DNA of 40,105 nt, taken from NCBI GenBank assembly GCA_964517345.1, contig CAZFBZ010000003.1, positions 1 through 40,105 on the forward strand, in the 5' to 3' direction. A model generated the notes under the pieces. It had not been told where the DNA came from. It was given only the letters and a program-made list of their open reading frames with translations, and did no database searches. This stretch comes from DAISLF01 sp964517345 (GTDB lineage: Bacteria > Patescibacteriota > Gracilibacteria > Peribacterales > Peribacteraceae). A program made the position numbers and the translations under genes. Below are positions 21,546 to 30,422 of the stretch, one piece after another. Every line of letters starts with the position of its first letter. Within the stretch, counting starts at the first letter, position 1.

Positions 21546-21602
21546 TGCAACTTCAACGAGAGAGGTTGCATCGAATTGTAGGCAATACCACCCACTCAAC
21601 AA
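21546..21602 (-). promoter_or_regulatory. promoter and 5' leader hairpin of the glycine-zipper protein gene
   Basis: On the minus strand TTGTTG (21602-21597), a 16-bp spacer and TACAAT (21580-21575) form a reasonable promoter with start near 21568. The first nucleotides of the transcript, TGCAAC (21570-21565), can pair with GTTGCA (21551-21546) across a 13-nt loop, so the leader would begin with a hairpin and run about 110 nt to ATG 21460. Confidence 0.45.
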
Positions 21603-21840
21603 GTGATGAATGAGTCGTCACGTAAAATTGTTGAAGCTGCTGCGCGAATTTTCCGATGACGCGCCGATGGTTCCATCGTGACTTCACAAGATGTCGTCTG
21701 CCATCGACATCGCGTATACAAGATCCTGTGTTCGTTGGGTGTGACGTTCGCAAAAAAAGCGGACACCTGCACCGCGTGACCCGAATAGCACCGGATCTGC
21801 CGACACACGGTGACGGGCGGCTCCCCTTCCGGCCACAACC

Positions 21841-21849
21841 TGATACGAT
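21841..21849 (+). promoter_or_regulatory. extended -10 of rdgB (leaderless)
   Basis: TGA-TACGAT followed by only 6 nt and the ATG at 21856, so the predicted transcription start is the A of the start codon. Confidence 0.5.
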
Positions 21850-21855
21850 GCGCGC

Positions 21856-22494
21856 ATGAAGTTGCTGCTCGCGACATCCAACAGAGGCAAGGCGCAGGAA
21901 ATGCGCGAAGCGCTCGACGGGCTGGGCCTCGACCTGCTGGATTTGAACGACATTCCGACGATCGATGCACCGGAAGAAACAGGCGAGACATTTTCGGCAA
22001 ACGCACTGCAGAAGGCGAAGCACTATTTCCACGCGTCAGGGCACGCGACCATCGCCGACGACTCGGGCATCCATGTGGAGGCACTGGAAGGCGAGCTCGG
22101 CATCCGCACGCGCCGCTGGGGTGCCGGACCCGGCGCAAGCGACAAGGAATGGATCGAACACTTCCTGGAACGCATGAAGCGCGAACGCAACAAGCGCGCC
22201 AGGTTCGTCTGTGCCATCGCGCATGTCGACCGTAAAGGAGAGGTGCACGTCTTTGAAGGCACGTGCGACGGCGTCATCACTGACGAGCTCGAAGCCGAGT
22301 ATCTTCCGGGTCTGCCGATTTCGGCGTGCTTCCGGCCCGACGGCTATGATCTGGTCTTCTCGGCACTCTCCGTACCGCAGAAAAACGTCGTGAGCCATCG
22401 CGGCAGGGCCCTACTTTCCCTGAAGGAGCATTTTCTCCAGCGTGGACACCTCCTCGGGAACGGCCCGGTCGAGACGTTGCCGCAGCAGCACTGA
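21856..22494 (+). CDS. rdgB: RdgB/HAM1-family dITP/XTP pyrophosphatase
   Basis: A 212-residue house-cleaning enzyme that hydrolyses non-canonical purine nucleoside triphosphates (dITP, XTP) to monophosphates. Motifs are SNRGKAQEM (8-16), ETGETFSANALQKA (41-54), ADDSGIHVEALEG with the catalytic Asp (67-79), the FRPDGYD substrate loop and SHRGRAL near residue 180. The substrate loop normally begins F-x-P. The last 20 residues past LLSLKEHFL extend beyond the usual family end and are encoded where the opposite-strand gene at 22411-22818 overlaps. The ATG at 21856 starts directly on the first strand MKLLLATSN. No Shine-Dalgarno. Confidence 0.93.
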   Translation: MKLLLATSNRGKAQEMREALDGLGLDLLDLNDIPTIDAPEETGETFSANALQKAKHYFHASGHATIADDSGIHVEALEGELGIRTRRWGAGPGASDKEWIEHFLERMKRERNKRARFVCAIAHVDRKGEVHVFEGTCDGVITDELEAEYLPGLPISACFRPDGYDLVFSALSVPQKNVVSHRGRALLSLKEHFLQRGHLLGNGPVETLPQQH

Positions 22495-22818
22495 CGCGTC
22501 CCGCGGATGCTCTGCGGAATAGCGGGCAAACGCCCGTCTTGCCAATGCCGCGCGGACTCCCGAGATGCACGCAGCCAGTGCCGTCAGAACTGCCACGGTG
22601 ATCCCTGTTTCGGGCAGGTACGTCAGCCTCTCGTTTTGAATAGAGAGCCCGTATCCAAAGAGCGACGCGCCGTAGAGGCCCAGCCCCGCGAAAATGGAAT
22701 TGCGGATGGAGGCACGTCTGGCATGCACAACAATGTGCTCGAGTGTGCGACGGGCCTGTTCCACCTCCAAAATCTCCGCAGACAGTTTGATGCTCTGTTT
22801 TTGCGGACAGTCCGTCAT
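22411..22818 (-). CDS. small membrane protein, two predicted helices, unknown function
   Basis: A 135-residue protein with two hydrophobic segments, IRNSIFAGLGLYGASLFGYG (about 38-60) and TGITVAVLTALAACISGV (about 71-90), flanked by basic residues; the termini are soluble and charged. No family recognised. It overlaps the 3' end of rdgB by 84 bp on the opposite strand. TACACT lies 6 nt before its ATG, the same hexamer and spacing as the SDR gene, which supports expression. It begins 21 bp after the hypothetical gene at 22840-23172 but seems to have its own promoter. Confidence 0.6.
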   Translation of the reverse strand: MTDCPQKQSIKLSAEILEVEQARRTLEHIVVHARRASIRNSIFAGLGLYGASLFGYGLSIQNERLTYLPETGITVAVLTALAACISGVRAALARRAFARYSAEHPRDASVLLRQRLDRAVPEEVSTLEKMLLQGK

Positions 22819-22824
22819 TCCAGC

Positions 22825-22830
22825 AGTGTA
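22825..22830 (-). promoter_or_regulatory. -10 element of the small membrane protein gene
   Basis: TACACT on the minus strand, 6 nt before the ATG at 22818. Confidence 0.45.
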
Positions 22831-22839
22831 TACCCCGTA

Positions 22840-23172
22840 TCACTCTCCGATGATCACATCGGGCTGCGGCTCCCCTGTATGGGGCTCCACATCCTCGCTC
22901 CCTCTGCGTCGCAGTAATTCCAACAGGCGCTCCTTGGCGCCCTCAGCGTGTGCTTCTATTTGAGGCCGCTCCTGGTCATCGAGCCATCGCAGCCAGTCTC
23001 CCATGGGATCCGTTCCGGGCTGATAGGCGATATCGCCGTCGTGCGGCAGCAGGACTCGCGCAAGAGCATCAACGTAGCCGGCGGTCTGCCGGGCACGGAC
23101 TTCTTCGGCCGTCAGCGCATCAATAGCGCGATCGAAGATGGAGGGTTGTGGCTGGTCCTCGGGAACGGGCAT
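22840..23172 (-). CDS. hypothetical protein, 110 residues
   Basis: A small, soluble, acidic protein with no recognised family. It has a Pro-rich start (MPVPEDQPQPS), two amphipathic helices (FDRAIDALTAEEVRARQTAG and YVDALARVLLP), a Trp-containing turn (DPMGDWLRWLDDQERP), another helix with basic residues (AKERLLELLRRRG) and an acidic tail. It lies between the helicase gene and the small membrane protein, all on the minus strand, 80 bp after the helicase stop. A weak TTGACT/GAGGAT pair (23193-23221) stands upstream. No function is suggested. Confidence 0.6.
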   Translation of the reverse strand: MPVPEDQPQPSIFDRAIDALTAEEVRARQTAGYVDALARVLLPHDGDIAYQPGTDPMGDWLRWLDDQERPQIEAHAEGAKERLLELLRRRGSEDVEPHTGEPQPDVIIGE

Positions 23173-23252
23173 GAATGCGATGAAAGGAGAGCATCCTCAA
23201 TCTGCCGGGGATCAAAGTCAACCGGCTGAGCCGACAGCAACCATAGATGGCT

Positions 23253-26231
23253 TCACAAAGGGCTGAAGTCTAATGCAAGAAGCTTCGCCCAGACCTCGTC
23301 GACGAGACCTTTCAGCTCCTCGCGCTCCGCGTCGGTCACGACGAAGCTGCGGGTGACCGGGGCCTCCCCCCTCTCACCGATGTACTCAAGAACAAACGCT
23401 TCGGGCTTCAGCAGGGGGTCGGCTTTCTCAAGGAGAACGGCATAGAAGGCCAGCTGGCGGAAGTGGCTTCCAGCATCGGTACGCGAGATCGAGCCGGGTT
23501 CGAGTCCGCCACGGATCTCGCCTTCGGCTTTGCCTTTGCCTGCCTTGTAGTCGATGACGGTCGCGGCTGCAGAGGTGGCCGAGGCGCGGTCAATGCGGTC
23601 GATCTTGCCCTTGATGGGCACGTCGCCCAGGTGCGCCTTGTATTCGCGCTCCACACCGTGGAGGAACGGCCGCGCATCGCTCAGGCGCTGCTCGTAGTAG
23701 CTGGGAAGAGACAGCCTCCCCAGATCCAGCAAGTCCGACCGCTGTTTCTCGGTGAGGATCGTGCGCTCGTTCAGGTACCACTGAAAAGCCTCAAGCAGTT
23801 CATCTGTGCTGAACTCGCGCTTCTCCTGGAGCGCCGTTGCCCACTGACGCAACGCCCAATGCACGGCGCTGCCGTAGCCAAGACGACGAACGGCGGCTTC
23901 GTCGAAGTGCTCCGGTTGCGTGAGCAGATCGACCAGCAGGAATTCCTGCGGATCGCGGAGGAAGCGGTTGAGCGATGTGGGGGAGAGCGCGAATGTCCGG
24001 AGCCGCTCCTCGATATAGCCCTGTAATGCACCGTCGAGAGCTCTGGCTTTGGGGAGCAGCAGCAGCGACGCCTTTGCGGGGTCTTTCAGTGCGCCCTCTT
24101 CCTCCGGCAAATCGCCCATCTCTGCGAAGAATCCGGACGGCGAGATATCACGGGTTTTCACACCGACCGCAATCTCGCGCGGGCAGGTCAGAAGCAGTTC
24201 ACCACGCGCGCGGGTCATGGCGACGAAGGCCACGCGCCGCTCATCCTGGTGCTGCTCGAATTGCTTCTGGTCTTTCTCCCAGCCGAACAGCAGATCTTCG
24301 GGCAGCGCCACGCCGGACCGCCGGGTGCGCTTGTCCCAGTGGCCATCGCGGAAGTTGGTCAGGATCACGACGTCGAACTCAAGTCCTTTGCTTTGATGCG
24401 CGGTCATCAGGCGCACGCCGCCTGTGGAGAGATGGGGCAGCTCGTAGGTGATGCGGATCTGGGCGTAGGCGGGATCGGTATAGAACTCGAGGTCGGCGAG
24501 AAAATCCTTCAGGCTGCACGCGCGCTGCTCCAGGCACCGGTCTTTGACGTGCGCAAAGAATGCCTCCAGCGCCGCCAGATCGCGCGGATCGATGGGGGAA
24601 TCGGCTCCGGCCTCGGGCTGGGGGATCAAGCCGCAGTCTCGCAAGACGTGCTCGACCGACTCCAGCGCCGTGCGTGAGACGATCTTGCCGTGCAGGTCCA
24701 GCAGCAGGTCGCGGGCCTTCTCCAGAACTGGACGGTTGATGAGCACGAGCTCCCCCTGCGGCGGCAGCGTGACGAGCAGGTCGTGCAGCGGGGATTTACG
24801 TTCGCGCTGGAGAACATGCAGACGCCCGAGATCTGCCGGATGCACTCCGAAGCACTCGCACGCGAGAGCGGAGGACAAGCGCTCGTCTTTCATGGGCTTC
24901 TCGATAGCGCGCAAAATCGTGATGGCCTGGAGGACTAGCGGGTGCGAGAGCAGATCATCTTTGCCGCGCATAAGGGCGGGGATCGCGCGGGCGCGCATCA
25001 CGTCGAAAAGCGGAAAGAGCTCGTCGTTGGTCTGCGTGAGGATGGCGATCTGCTCGGGGCGGACGCCGTCGGCGAGGCGCTGTTCCACGAGATCGGCGAC
25101 GAACCACGGCTCGGCGGTGTCGCTGGGCGGACGGAGGAGGCGGGGCGGGGCGCCGGCTTTCTTGGTCGCGGCCGTAAGGAGTTTTTCGAGGCCGGGGATC
25201 CGGCCGACCAACCGTTCCTCGTTGTGCTCGATCACGCTGCGCGCGGCGTCGAGGATCGCCTGCGTGGACCGGTAGCTGACCGTGAGCGCGATGACGGGAG
25301 CTTTCGGGAACCGCATGTGGAACGAAAGCATGTTGGCGAGATTCGCGCCCTGGAACCGGTAGATCGCCTGGTCATCATCGCCGACAACGAAGATATTGGG
25401 CTCGTTCGGGACGTTCGCGTAGGTCGTCAGCAGCTCGATCAGACGATACTGGGCGCCGTTCGTGTCCTGAAATTCGTCGACCAGCACGTACTGATATCTC
25501 TCCTGGAGCCCTTGCAGAAGCCAATCTTCCTCGGTCAGGGCCCGAATGACATGGAGGATCATGTCGTCGTAGTCGTAACGCCCGGTCTTCTCCATCATCT
25601 GCTGGTACGCGGCGAAGATGCGGATGAAATCGCGGAACTTGCGGGCAGCGAGGATGTTTTTCTCGTGGGCCTTGGTCCCCTTCTTGCTCTTGCCCGCCAT
25701 CTGCTCGTCATAGGCGTCCGCGGCGCGCTCCAGGTCGGCGAGCGACTTCCCTTCGCGCTTCACCTGGCTGATGCGCGAGAGCAGATCGGGGGATTTTCCG
25801 TATGGATCTTTGGGATTGATGAGCTCCATCCCCGTGCCGATGGCATCGATGATCGTGTTCATCTCCCGGACTTTTTCCAGATCGGAGATCTGCTGTCGCG
25901 CGGCCCATTCATCGAACAGGAACGCATTGTCCTGGATGACGGACTGTGCGAAGGCATGGATGGTAGCAACGCGCACGCCGTAGGCGTCGGGCCCGATGAG
26001 CGAGCGCAGGCGGTCGCGCATCGCCGTCGCGCCGCTCACGGAGAACGTGAGGCAGAGGATGTTCCCCGGACGCATCTGGGTTTTTTTCAGGATGTTCGCG
26101 ACCCGCATGGAGACGACCTGGGTCTTGCCGGTACCCGGACCCGCGATCACCATCACCGGACCTTCGATGGTATCCACCGCCTGTTTCTGGGCGGGATTCA
26201 GCCGGGCGTATTCTTTCTCGAAGCTCTTCAT
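23253..26231 (-). CDS. UvrD/PcrA-type superfamily 1 helicase fused to RecB-like nuclease
   Basis: A 992-residue protein: an ATP-dependent 3'-5' DNA helicase with a C-terminal PD-(D/E)XK nuclease, as in AddA/RecB-type repair enzymes. The Q motif LNPAQKQAV (11-19) and Walker A GPGTGKT (31-37) lead the motor. Motif II VDEFQDTN, motif III GDDDQAIYRFQGA, motif V TAHQSKGLEFD and motif VI VAMTRA complete it. The nuclease region, roughly 890-930, contains GKIDRID and VIDYKAGKGKAEG, giving the D...DxK core. It probably processes double-strand breaks, alone or with an AddB-like partner not in the window. The ATG at 26231 follows TGC-TACGCT by 7 nt. Confidence 0.93.
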   Translation of the reverse strand: MKSFEKEYARLNPAQKQAVDTIEGPVMVIAGPGTGKTQVVSMRVANILKKTQMRPGNILCLTFSVSGATAMRDRLRSLIGPDAYGVRVATIHAFAQSVIQDNAFLFDEWAARQQISDLEKVREMNTIIDAIGTGMELINPKDPYGKSPDLLSRISQVKREGKSLADLERAADAYDEQMAGKSKKGTKAHEKNILAARKFRDFIRIFAAYQQMMEKTGRYDYDDMILHVIRALTEEDWLLQGLQERYQYVLVDEFQDTNGAQYRLIELLTTYANVPNEPNIFVVGDDDQAIYRFQGANLANMLSFHMRFPKAPVIALTVSYRSTQAILDAARSVIEHNEERLVGRIPGLEKLLTAATKKAGAPPRLLRPPSDTAEPWFVADLVEQRLADGVRPEQIAILTQTNDELFPLFDVMRARAIPALMRGKDDLLSHPLVLQAITILRAIEKPMKDERLSSALACECFGVHPADLGRLHVLQRERKSPLHDLLVTLPPQGELVLINRPVLEKARDLLLDLHGKIVSRTALESVEHVLRDCGLIPQPEAGADSPIDPRDLAALEAFFAHVKDRCLEQRACSLKDFLADLEFYTDPAYAQIRITYELPHLSTGGVRLMTAHQSKGLEFDVVILTNFRDGHWDKRTRRSGVALPEDLLFGWEKDQKQFEQHQDERRVAFVAMTRARGELLLTCPREIAVGVKTRDISPSGFFAEMGDLPEEEGALKDPAKASLLLLPKARALDGALQGYIEERLRTFALSPTSLNRFLRDPQEFLLVDLLTQPEHFDEAAVRRLGYGSAVHWALRQWATALQEKREFSTDELLEAFQWYLNERTILTEKQRSDLLDLGRLSLPSYYEQRLSDARPFLHGVEREYKAHLGDVPIKGKIDRIDRASATSAAATVIDYKAGKGKAEGEIRGGLEPGSISRTDAGSHFRQLAFYAVLLEKADPLLKPEAFVLEYIGERGEAPVTRSFVVTDAEREELKGLVDEVWAKLLALDFSPL

Positions 26232-26238
26232 GGCCCAA

Positions 26239-26247
26239 AGCGTAGCA
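26239..26247 (-). promoter_or_regulatory. extended -10 of the helicase-nuclease gene (leaderless)
   Basis: TGC-TACGCT on the minus strand, 7 nt before the ATG at 26231; no Shine-Dalgarno. Confidence 0.4.
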
Positions 26248-26285
26248 CAGGGCGGTCATCCGCTGGACAGAGGCCCCGAGGTTCA

Positions 26286-26291
26286 TACAAT
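26286..26291 (+). promoter_or_regulatory. -10 element of the gene at 26300 (leaderless)
   Basis: TACAAT, five of six to consensus, 8 nt before the ATG. It is divergent from the helicase promoter, and the two elements lie only about 40 bp apart. Confidence 0.5.
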
Positions 26292-26299
26292 TCCCGGCC

Positions 26300-26992
26300 A
26301 TGCGCAGGATCCTCGTCGCCGACACGCATCCCTCACGCCTGCAGGACAGCGCGGAGGCGGCAGCGGCTATGTACCCGAACATACCCGTCGGAAGCCTCTA
26401 CTGGAAAAGCAACGGCGATTTCTTGGCAGACAGCAACGCCCCTTCTGAGGCCGTCACCCGGACGATCGAGGAGGCCAGGATCCGCTCGGGCCTGCGGCTC
26501 CTGCTGATCTGCAATATGACGGGCATTGAAGAGAACGCCCCTGCACTGGCGCTGGCGCGCCGGCTCCGCCGCCGGGCGACGGTCCTGCTCAATTCCTGCA
26601 AGTCGCTGACGGAAATGCGCGATTCCCGGCCGGACGAAGTCGGCGAGCTGGAACGCCATTCCCGTCTCCTGCACTGCACCAACAATTCGACCTTCAATTT
26701 CGACGCTGCGCGCGATTCGATACAGCTCGACGCTGCCCCGGACGTCCGTGATCGCGCGGCTATACGCGCGCACCATCAGGAGATCGACCGGGCAAGGGCG
26801 CGTCACGTCCGCCTGTTGCACGGCAGAGCGGTCGCGCGGTCGCTGCTGGCGCTCCACGGAAACCATTCCTTCGGGCTGGACAAGAACGACTGCGATCCGC
26901 TGCGGGAGATGCCACCCGGCCCGGAGTTCTCGGGCGCCTACACGCGCCTTGCCCACACCGAGGAGCTGCTGGAATTCCTGGAACGGGACTGA
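26300..26992 (+). CDS. hypothetical protein, 230 residues
   Basis: A soluble protein of no family I recognise. The first strand MRRILVADTHPSRLQDSAEAAAAMYP looks like a receiver or Rossmann beginning, and RSGLRLLLICNMTGIEENAPALALARRLRRRATVLL reads as helix-strand-helix of an alpha/beta fold, but the conserved aspartate pattern of response regulators is not present. The C-terminal half is rich in His, Arg and Glu (HHQEIDRARARHVRLLHGRAVARSLLALHGNH in outline) without a metal-site signature. It ends 3 bp before the stop of convergent rpoD. Confidence 0.6.
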   Translation: MRRILVADTHPSRLQDSAEAAAAMYPNIPVGSLYWKSNGDFLADSNAPSEAVTRTIEEARIRSGLRLLLICNMTGIEENAPALALARRLRRRATVLLNSCKSLTEMRDSRPDEVGELERHSRLLHCTNNSTFNFDAARDSIQLDAAPDVRDRAAIRAHHQEIDRARARHVRLLHGRAVARSLLALHGNHSFGLDKNDCDPLREMPPGPEFSGAYTRLAHTEELLEFLERD

Positions 26993-26995
26993 CGC

Positions 26996-28480
<1,485 letters not shown>

Positions 28481-28488
28481 GGAAAATC

Positions 28489-28517
28489 AGAATAAAGAAA
28501 TGGGCGCAGGGCCCCAA
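28489..28517 (-). promoter_or_regulatory. promoter of rpoD (leaderless)
   Basis: On the minus strand TTGGGG (28517-28512), a 17-bp spacer and TATTCT (28494-28489), then 8 nt and the ATG. It would let rpoD be transcribed separately from dnaG, 113 bp upstream. Confidence 0.5.
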
Positions 28518-28593
28518 CACCTTACAGGGTAGGGAAAGACGACGCCGGGGGGAAGAGGGAACGCGTGTTTCGTGGGGGAAAGCGCCGGACGGC

Positions 28594-30345
28594 TCAGCCG
28601 GCCTTTTGCATCAATTTGAGCAGCTGCTGGTACTGGTTCTGGAGCTGGGCCTCCTCCGAGACCTTACCGGAGCCCCGGGCTTCCACCAGCCGCCGGGTGA
28701 TTTCCTGCTGCTTCAGCCGGAGCATTTCGCGGTTCGCGCTCACGCAGTTGCGCCGAATCTCGCGCGAGGCCAGCGAATCGGACCACTCGGTGAAGCCGTG
28801 ATGCTCGCAGTAGAGCGCCAGGATGCCCGCGCGTTCGCGGTGCTCGTCGGGGAGATCGAGCATGTCCGGGGTGATGCGTGCGCCCGCCTCAATGGGCTTG
28901 CTGAGCGCCTGATGCAGCGCGGCGGCCATGCCGTCCGGCGGCGGAATGAGCTCGGAGAGCAGCGCGAGCAGTTTGGGGTAGAAGAGGAAGATGCCGAGTG
29001 CGATCTCCACCGAACTGAATTCCTCGGTCTTGCGCTGTGCAGGAACACTAGCCTTGGGCTTCCCGATCGGCGCGGCGTCAGCCATCACCAGCTGCAATTC
29101 CTGGGAAATATCCGTCGAGGACTTTCCGAACACCGCTCCGGCCTTCTCGATGTAATCCCCTCTCTCCACGACCGACGGCAACGCATTGATGAGCCGCAGC
29201 AACCGCTGGAGTGCCTCGCGTTTCACCGCGGGCGCGGTCAGATCGAGACCGCGGGTCTGGGCGAGGACGGCATCCAGATACGGCGTCGCGCCGGTCTCCA
29301 GCAGAGATTTTAGCAACTCGGGGTCTTTCTCCAGCGTCTCGCTCGGATCTTTCCCGGGCAACACAACCGCATCGACCTGCAGGCCTTCGGCCGCGAGAAG
29401 CGGGAACGCGCGCTCCATGGCGTCCTGTCCCGCGCGGTCCTGGTCCAGACACAGGATGACACGGTCCGCATAGCGGCGCAGCAGCGCGACGTGGTCTTCG
29501 GTCAGCGCGGTGCCGCAGGTGGCGACCGCGTTGGTGGCGCCGACACGGTGGCAGGCCAGCACGTCGAAGTAGCCTTCCACGATGACGACGGCCTTGGTGT
29601 CGCGGATCTTCTCTTTGGCATGGTGCAGGCCGAACAGCATCTTGCTCTTGTGAAAGACGATGCCATCCGACGAATTGATGTATTTTGCGTCATCGTCGGC
29701 CAGCGTCCGTCCGCCGAATCCCGCGATCACCCCCTGCGCATCGTGGATTGGAAACATCAGGCGGTTGCGGAAACGATCATAGATCCGCTCTTCGCGCAGC
29801 TCTTTCTGGATGCCGAGCCCGGCGGCGATGATTTCTTTGCGGCTGAAGCCCTGCTTGAGCAGATGATCGTAGGTCGCGGTGTAGGACTCCGGCGCGACGC
29901 CGATCTCGAACTGCTCGATCTGCTCCTGCGGGACAGCGCGCTTGGCGAGATACGCTGCGGCTTTCGCGGATCCGCCCAGATGATGACGATAGAAGGCAAG
30001 CGCGCTGAGGAGACACTCGCGGGCACGTTCTTTCTCATCTTTTTTGGGGCCGGCCGGGCCGGCGCGCTTCTCCAGCGTCACACCCGCTTTCTCGGCAAGT
30101 TCCTTGAGCGCCTGGGGGAAATCCACGCCCTCGATTGCCTGGTAGAAGCTGAAGATGTCCCCGCCTGTCTGACAGGCGAAGCAGTACGCAATGCCTTTGT
30201 CCGGCGAGACGAGGAGGCTCGGCTTGGAATCGTTGTGAAACGGACACAGGCAGACGAAACTCCGGCCTTTCTTCTGCAACTGGCAATACTGCGCGACCAG
30301 CTGTTCGATCGGGAGACGCGCCTTGATGTTGGTGATGTCGTCCAT
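28594..30345 (-). CDS. dnaG: DNA primase DnaG
   Basis: A 583-residue primase that makes RNA primers at the replication fork. The CHC2 zinc site is C34, H37, C55 and C58 (CPFH...CFAC). The core N-domain includes FGGRTL and YINSSDG, and the Toprim domain has VEGYFDV and the DQDRAG metal site. The C-terminal helical region (from about 440) would contact the replicative helicase. The start at 30345 gives the family N-terminus DDITNIKARLPIEQLV; an upstream in-frame codon at 30366 adds seven unlike residues. TATCCT lies 9 nt before this ATG. It is divergent from the kinase gene and followed by rpoD. Confidence 0.96.
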   Translation of the reverse strand: MDDITNIKARLPIEQLVAQYCQLQKKGRSFVCLCPFHNDSKPSLLVSPDKGIAYCFACQTGGDIFSFYQAIEGVDFPQALKELAEKAGVTLEKRAGPAGPKKDEKERARECLLSALAFYRHHLGGSAKAAAYLAKRAVPQEQIEQFEIGVAPESYTATYDHLLKQGFSRKEIIAAGLGIQKELREERIYDRFRNRLMFPIHDAQGVIAGFGGRTLADDDAKYINSSDGIVFHKSKMLFGLHHAKEKIRDTKAVVIVEGYFDVLACHRVGATNAVATCGTALTEDHVALLRRYADRVILCLDQDRAGQDAMERAFPLLAAEGLQVDAVVLPGKDPSETLEKDPELLKSLLETGATPYLDAVLAQTRGLDLTAPAVKREALQRLLRLINALPSVVERGDYIEKAGAVFGKSSTDISQELQLVMADAAPIGKPKASVPAQRKTEEFSSVEIALGIFLFYPKLLALLSELIPPPDGMAAALHQALSKPIEAGARITPDMLDLPDEHRERAGILALYCEHHGFTEWSDSLASREIRRNCVSANREMLRLKQQEITRRLVEARGSGKVSEEAQLQNQYQQLLKLMQKAG

Positions 30346-30354
30346 GGGGGGAAC

Positions 30355-30360
30355 AGGATA
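30355..30360 (-). promoter_or_regulatory. -10 element of dnaG (leaderless)
   Basis: TATCCT on the minus strand, 9 nt before the ATG at 30345. Confidence 0.4.
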
Positions 30361-30393
30361 GCGCAAATACCGGAGCCCAACGAGCGCAAGGAA

Positions 30394-30406
30394 TGTTCTC
30401 GGAACA
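30394..30406. promoter_or_regulatory. palindrome between dnaG and the kinase gene
   Basis: TGTTC-TCG-GAACA is a perfect inverted repeat with 5-bp arms in the 77-bp divergent gap. It begins 49 bp from the dnaG start and ends 17 bp before the kinase ATG, where a repressor or activator could control both genes. No regulator is identified. Confidence 0.35.
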
Positions 30407-30422
30407 ACATGTTTGACGATTG

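Larger units (their letters stand above)
21461..21855. other. 395-bp intergenic region between divergent genes
   Basis: This is the longest gap in the window. It holds a promoter and 5' hairpin for the leftward gene and the extended -10 of rdgB at the right end. The stretch 21610-21835 contains no RNA gene or open frame that I can support. Confidence 0.6.

Noticed and set aside
21461..21570. N-terminal extension of the glycine-zipper protein to ATG 21571
   Set aside because: The encoded residues are Pro/Arg/Thr-rich with no pattern, and the predicted transcription start and hairpin fall there; kept only as an alternative.
28575..28605. Terminator between dnaG and rpoD
   Set aside because: GCCGG/CCGGC arms overlap the dnaG stop, but the stem is short and lacks a T run on the minus strand.
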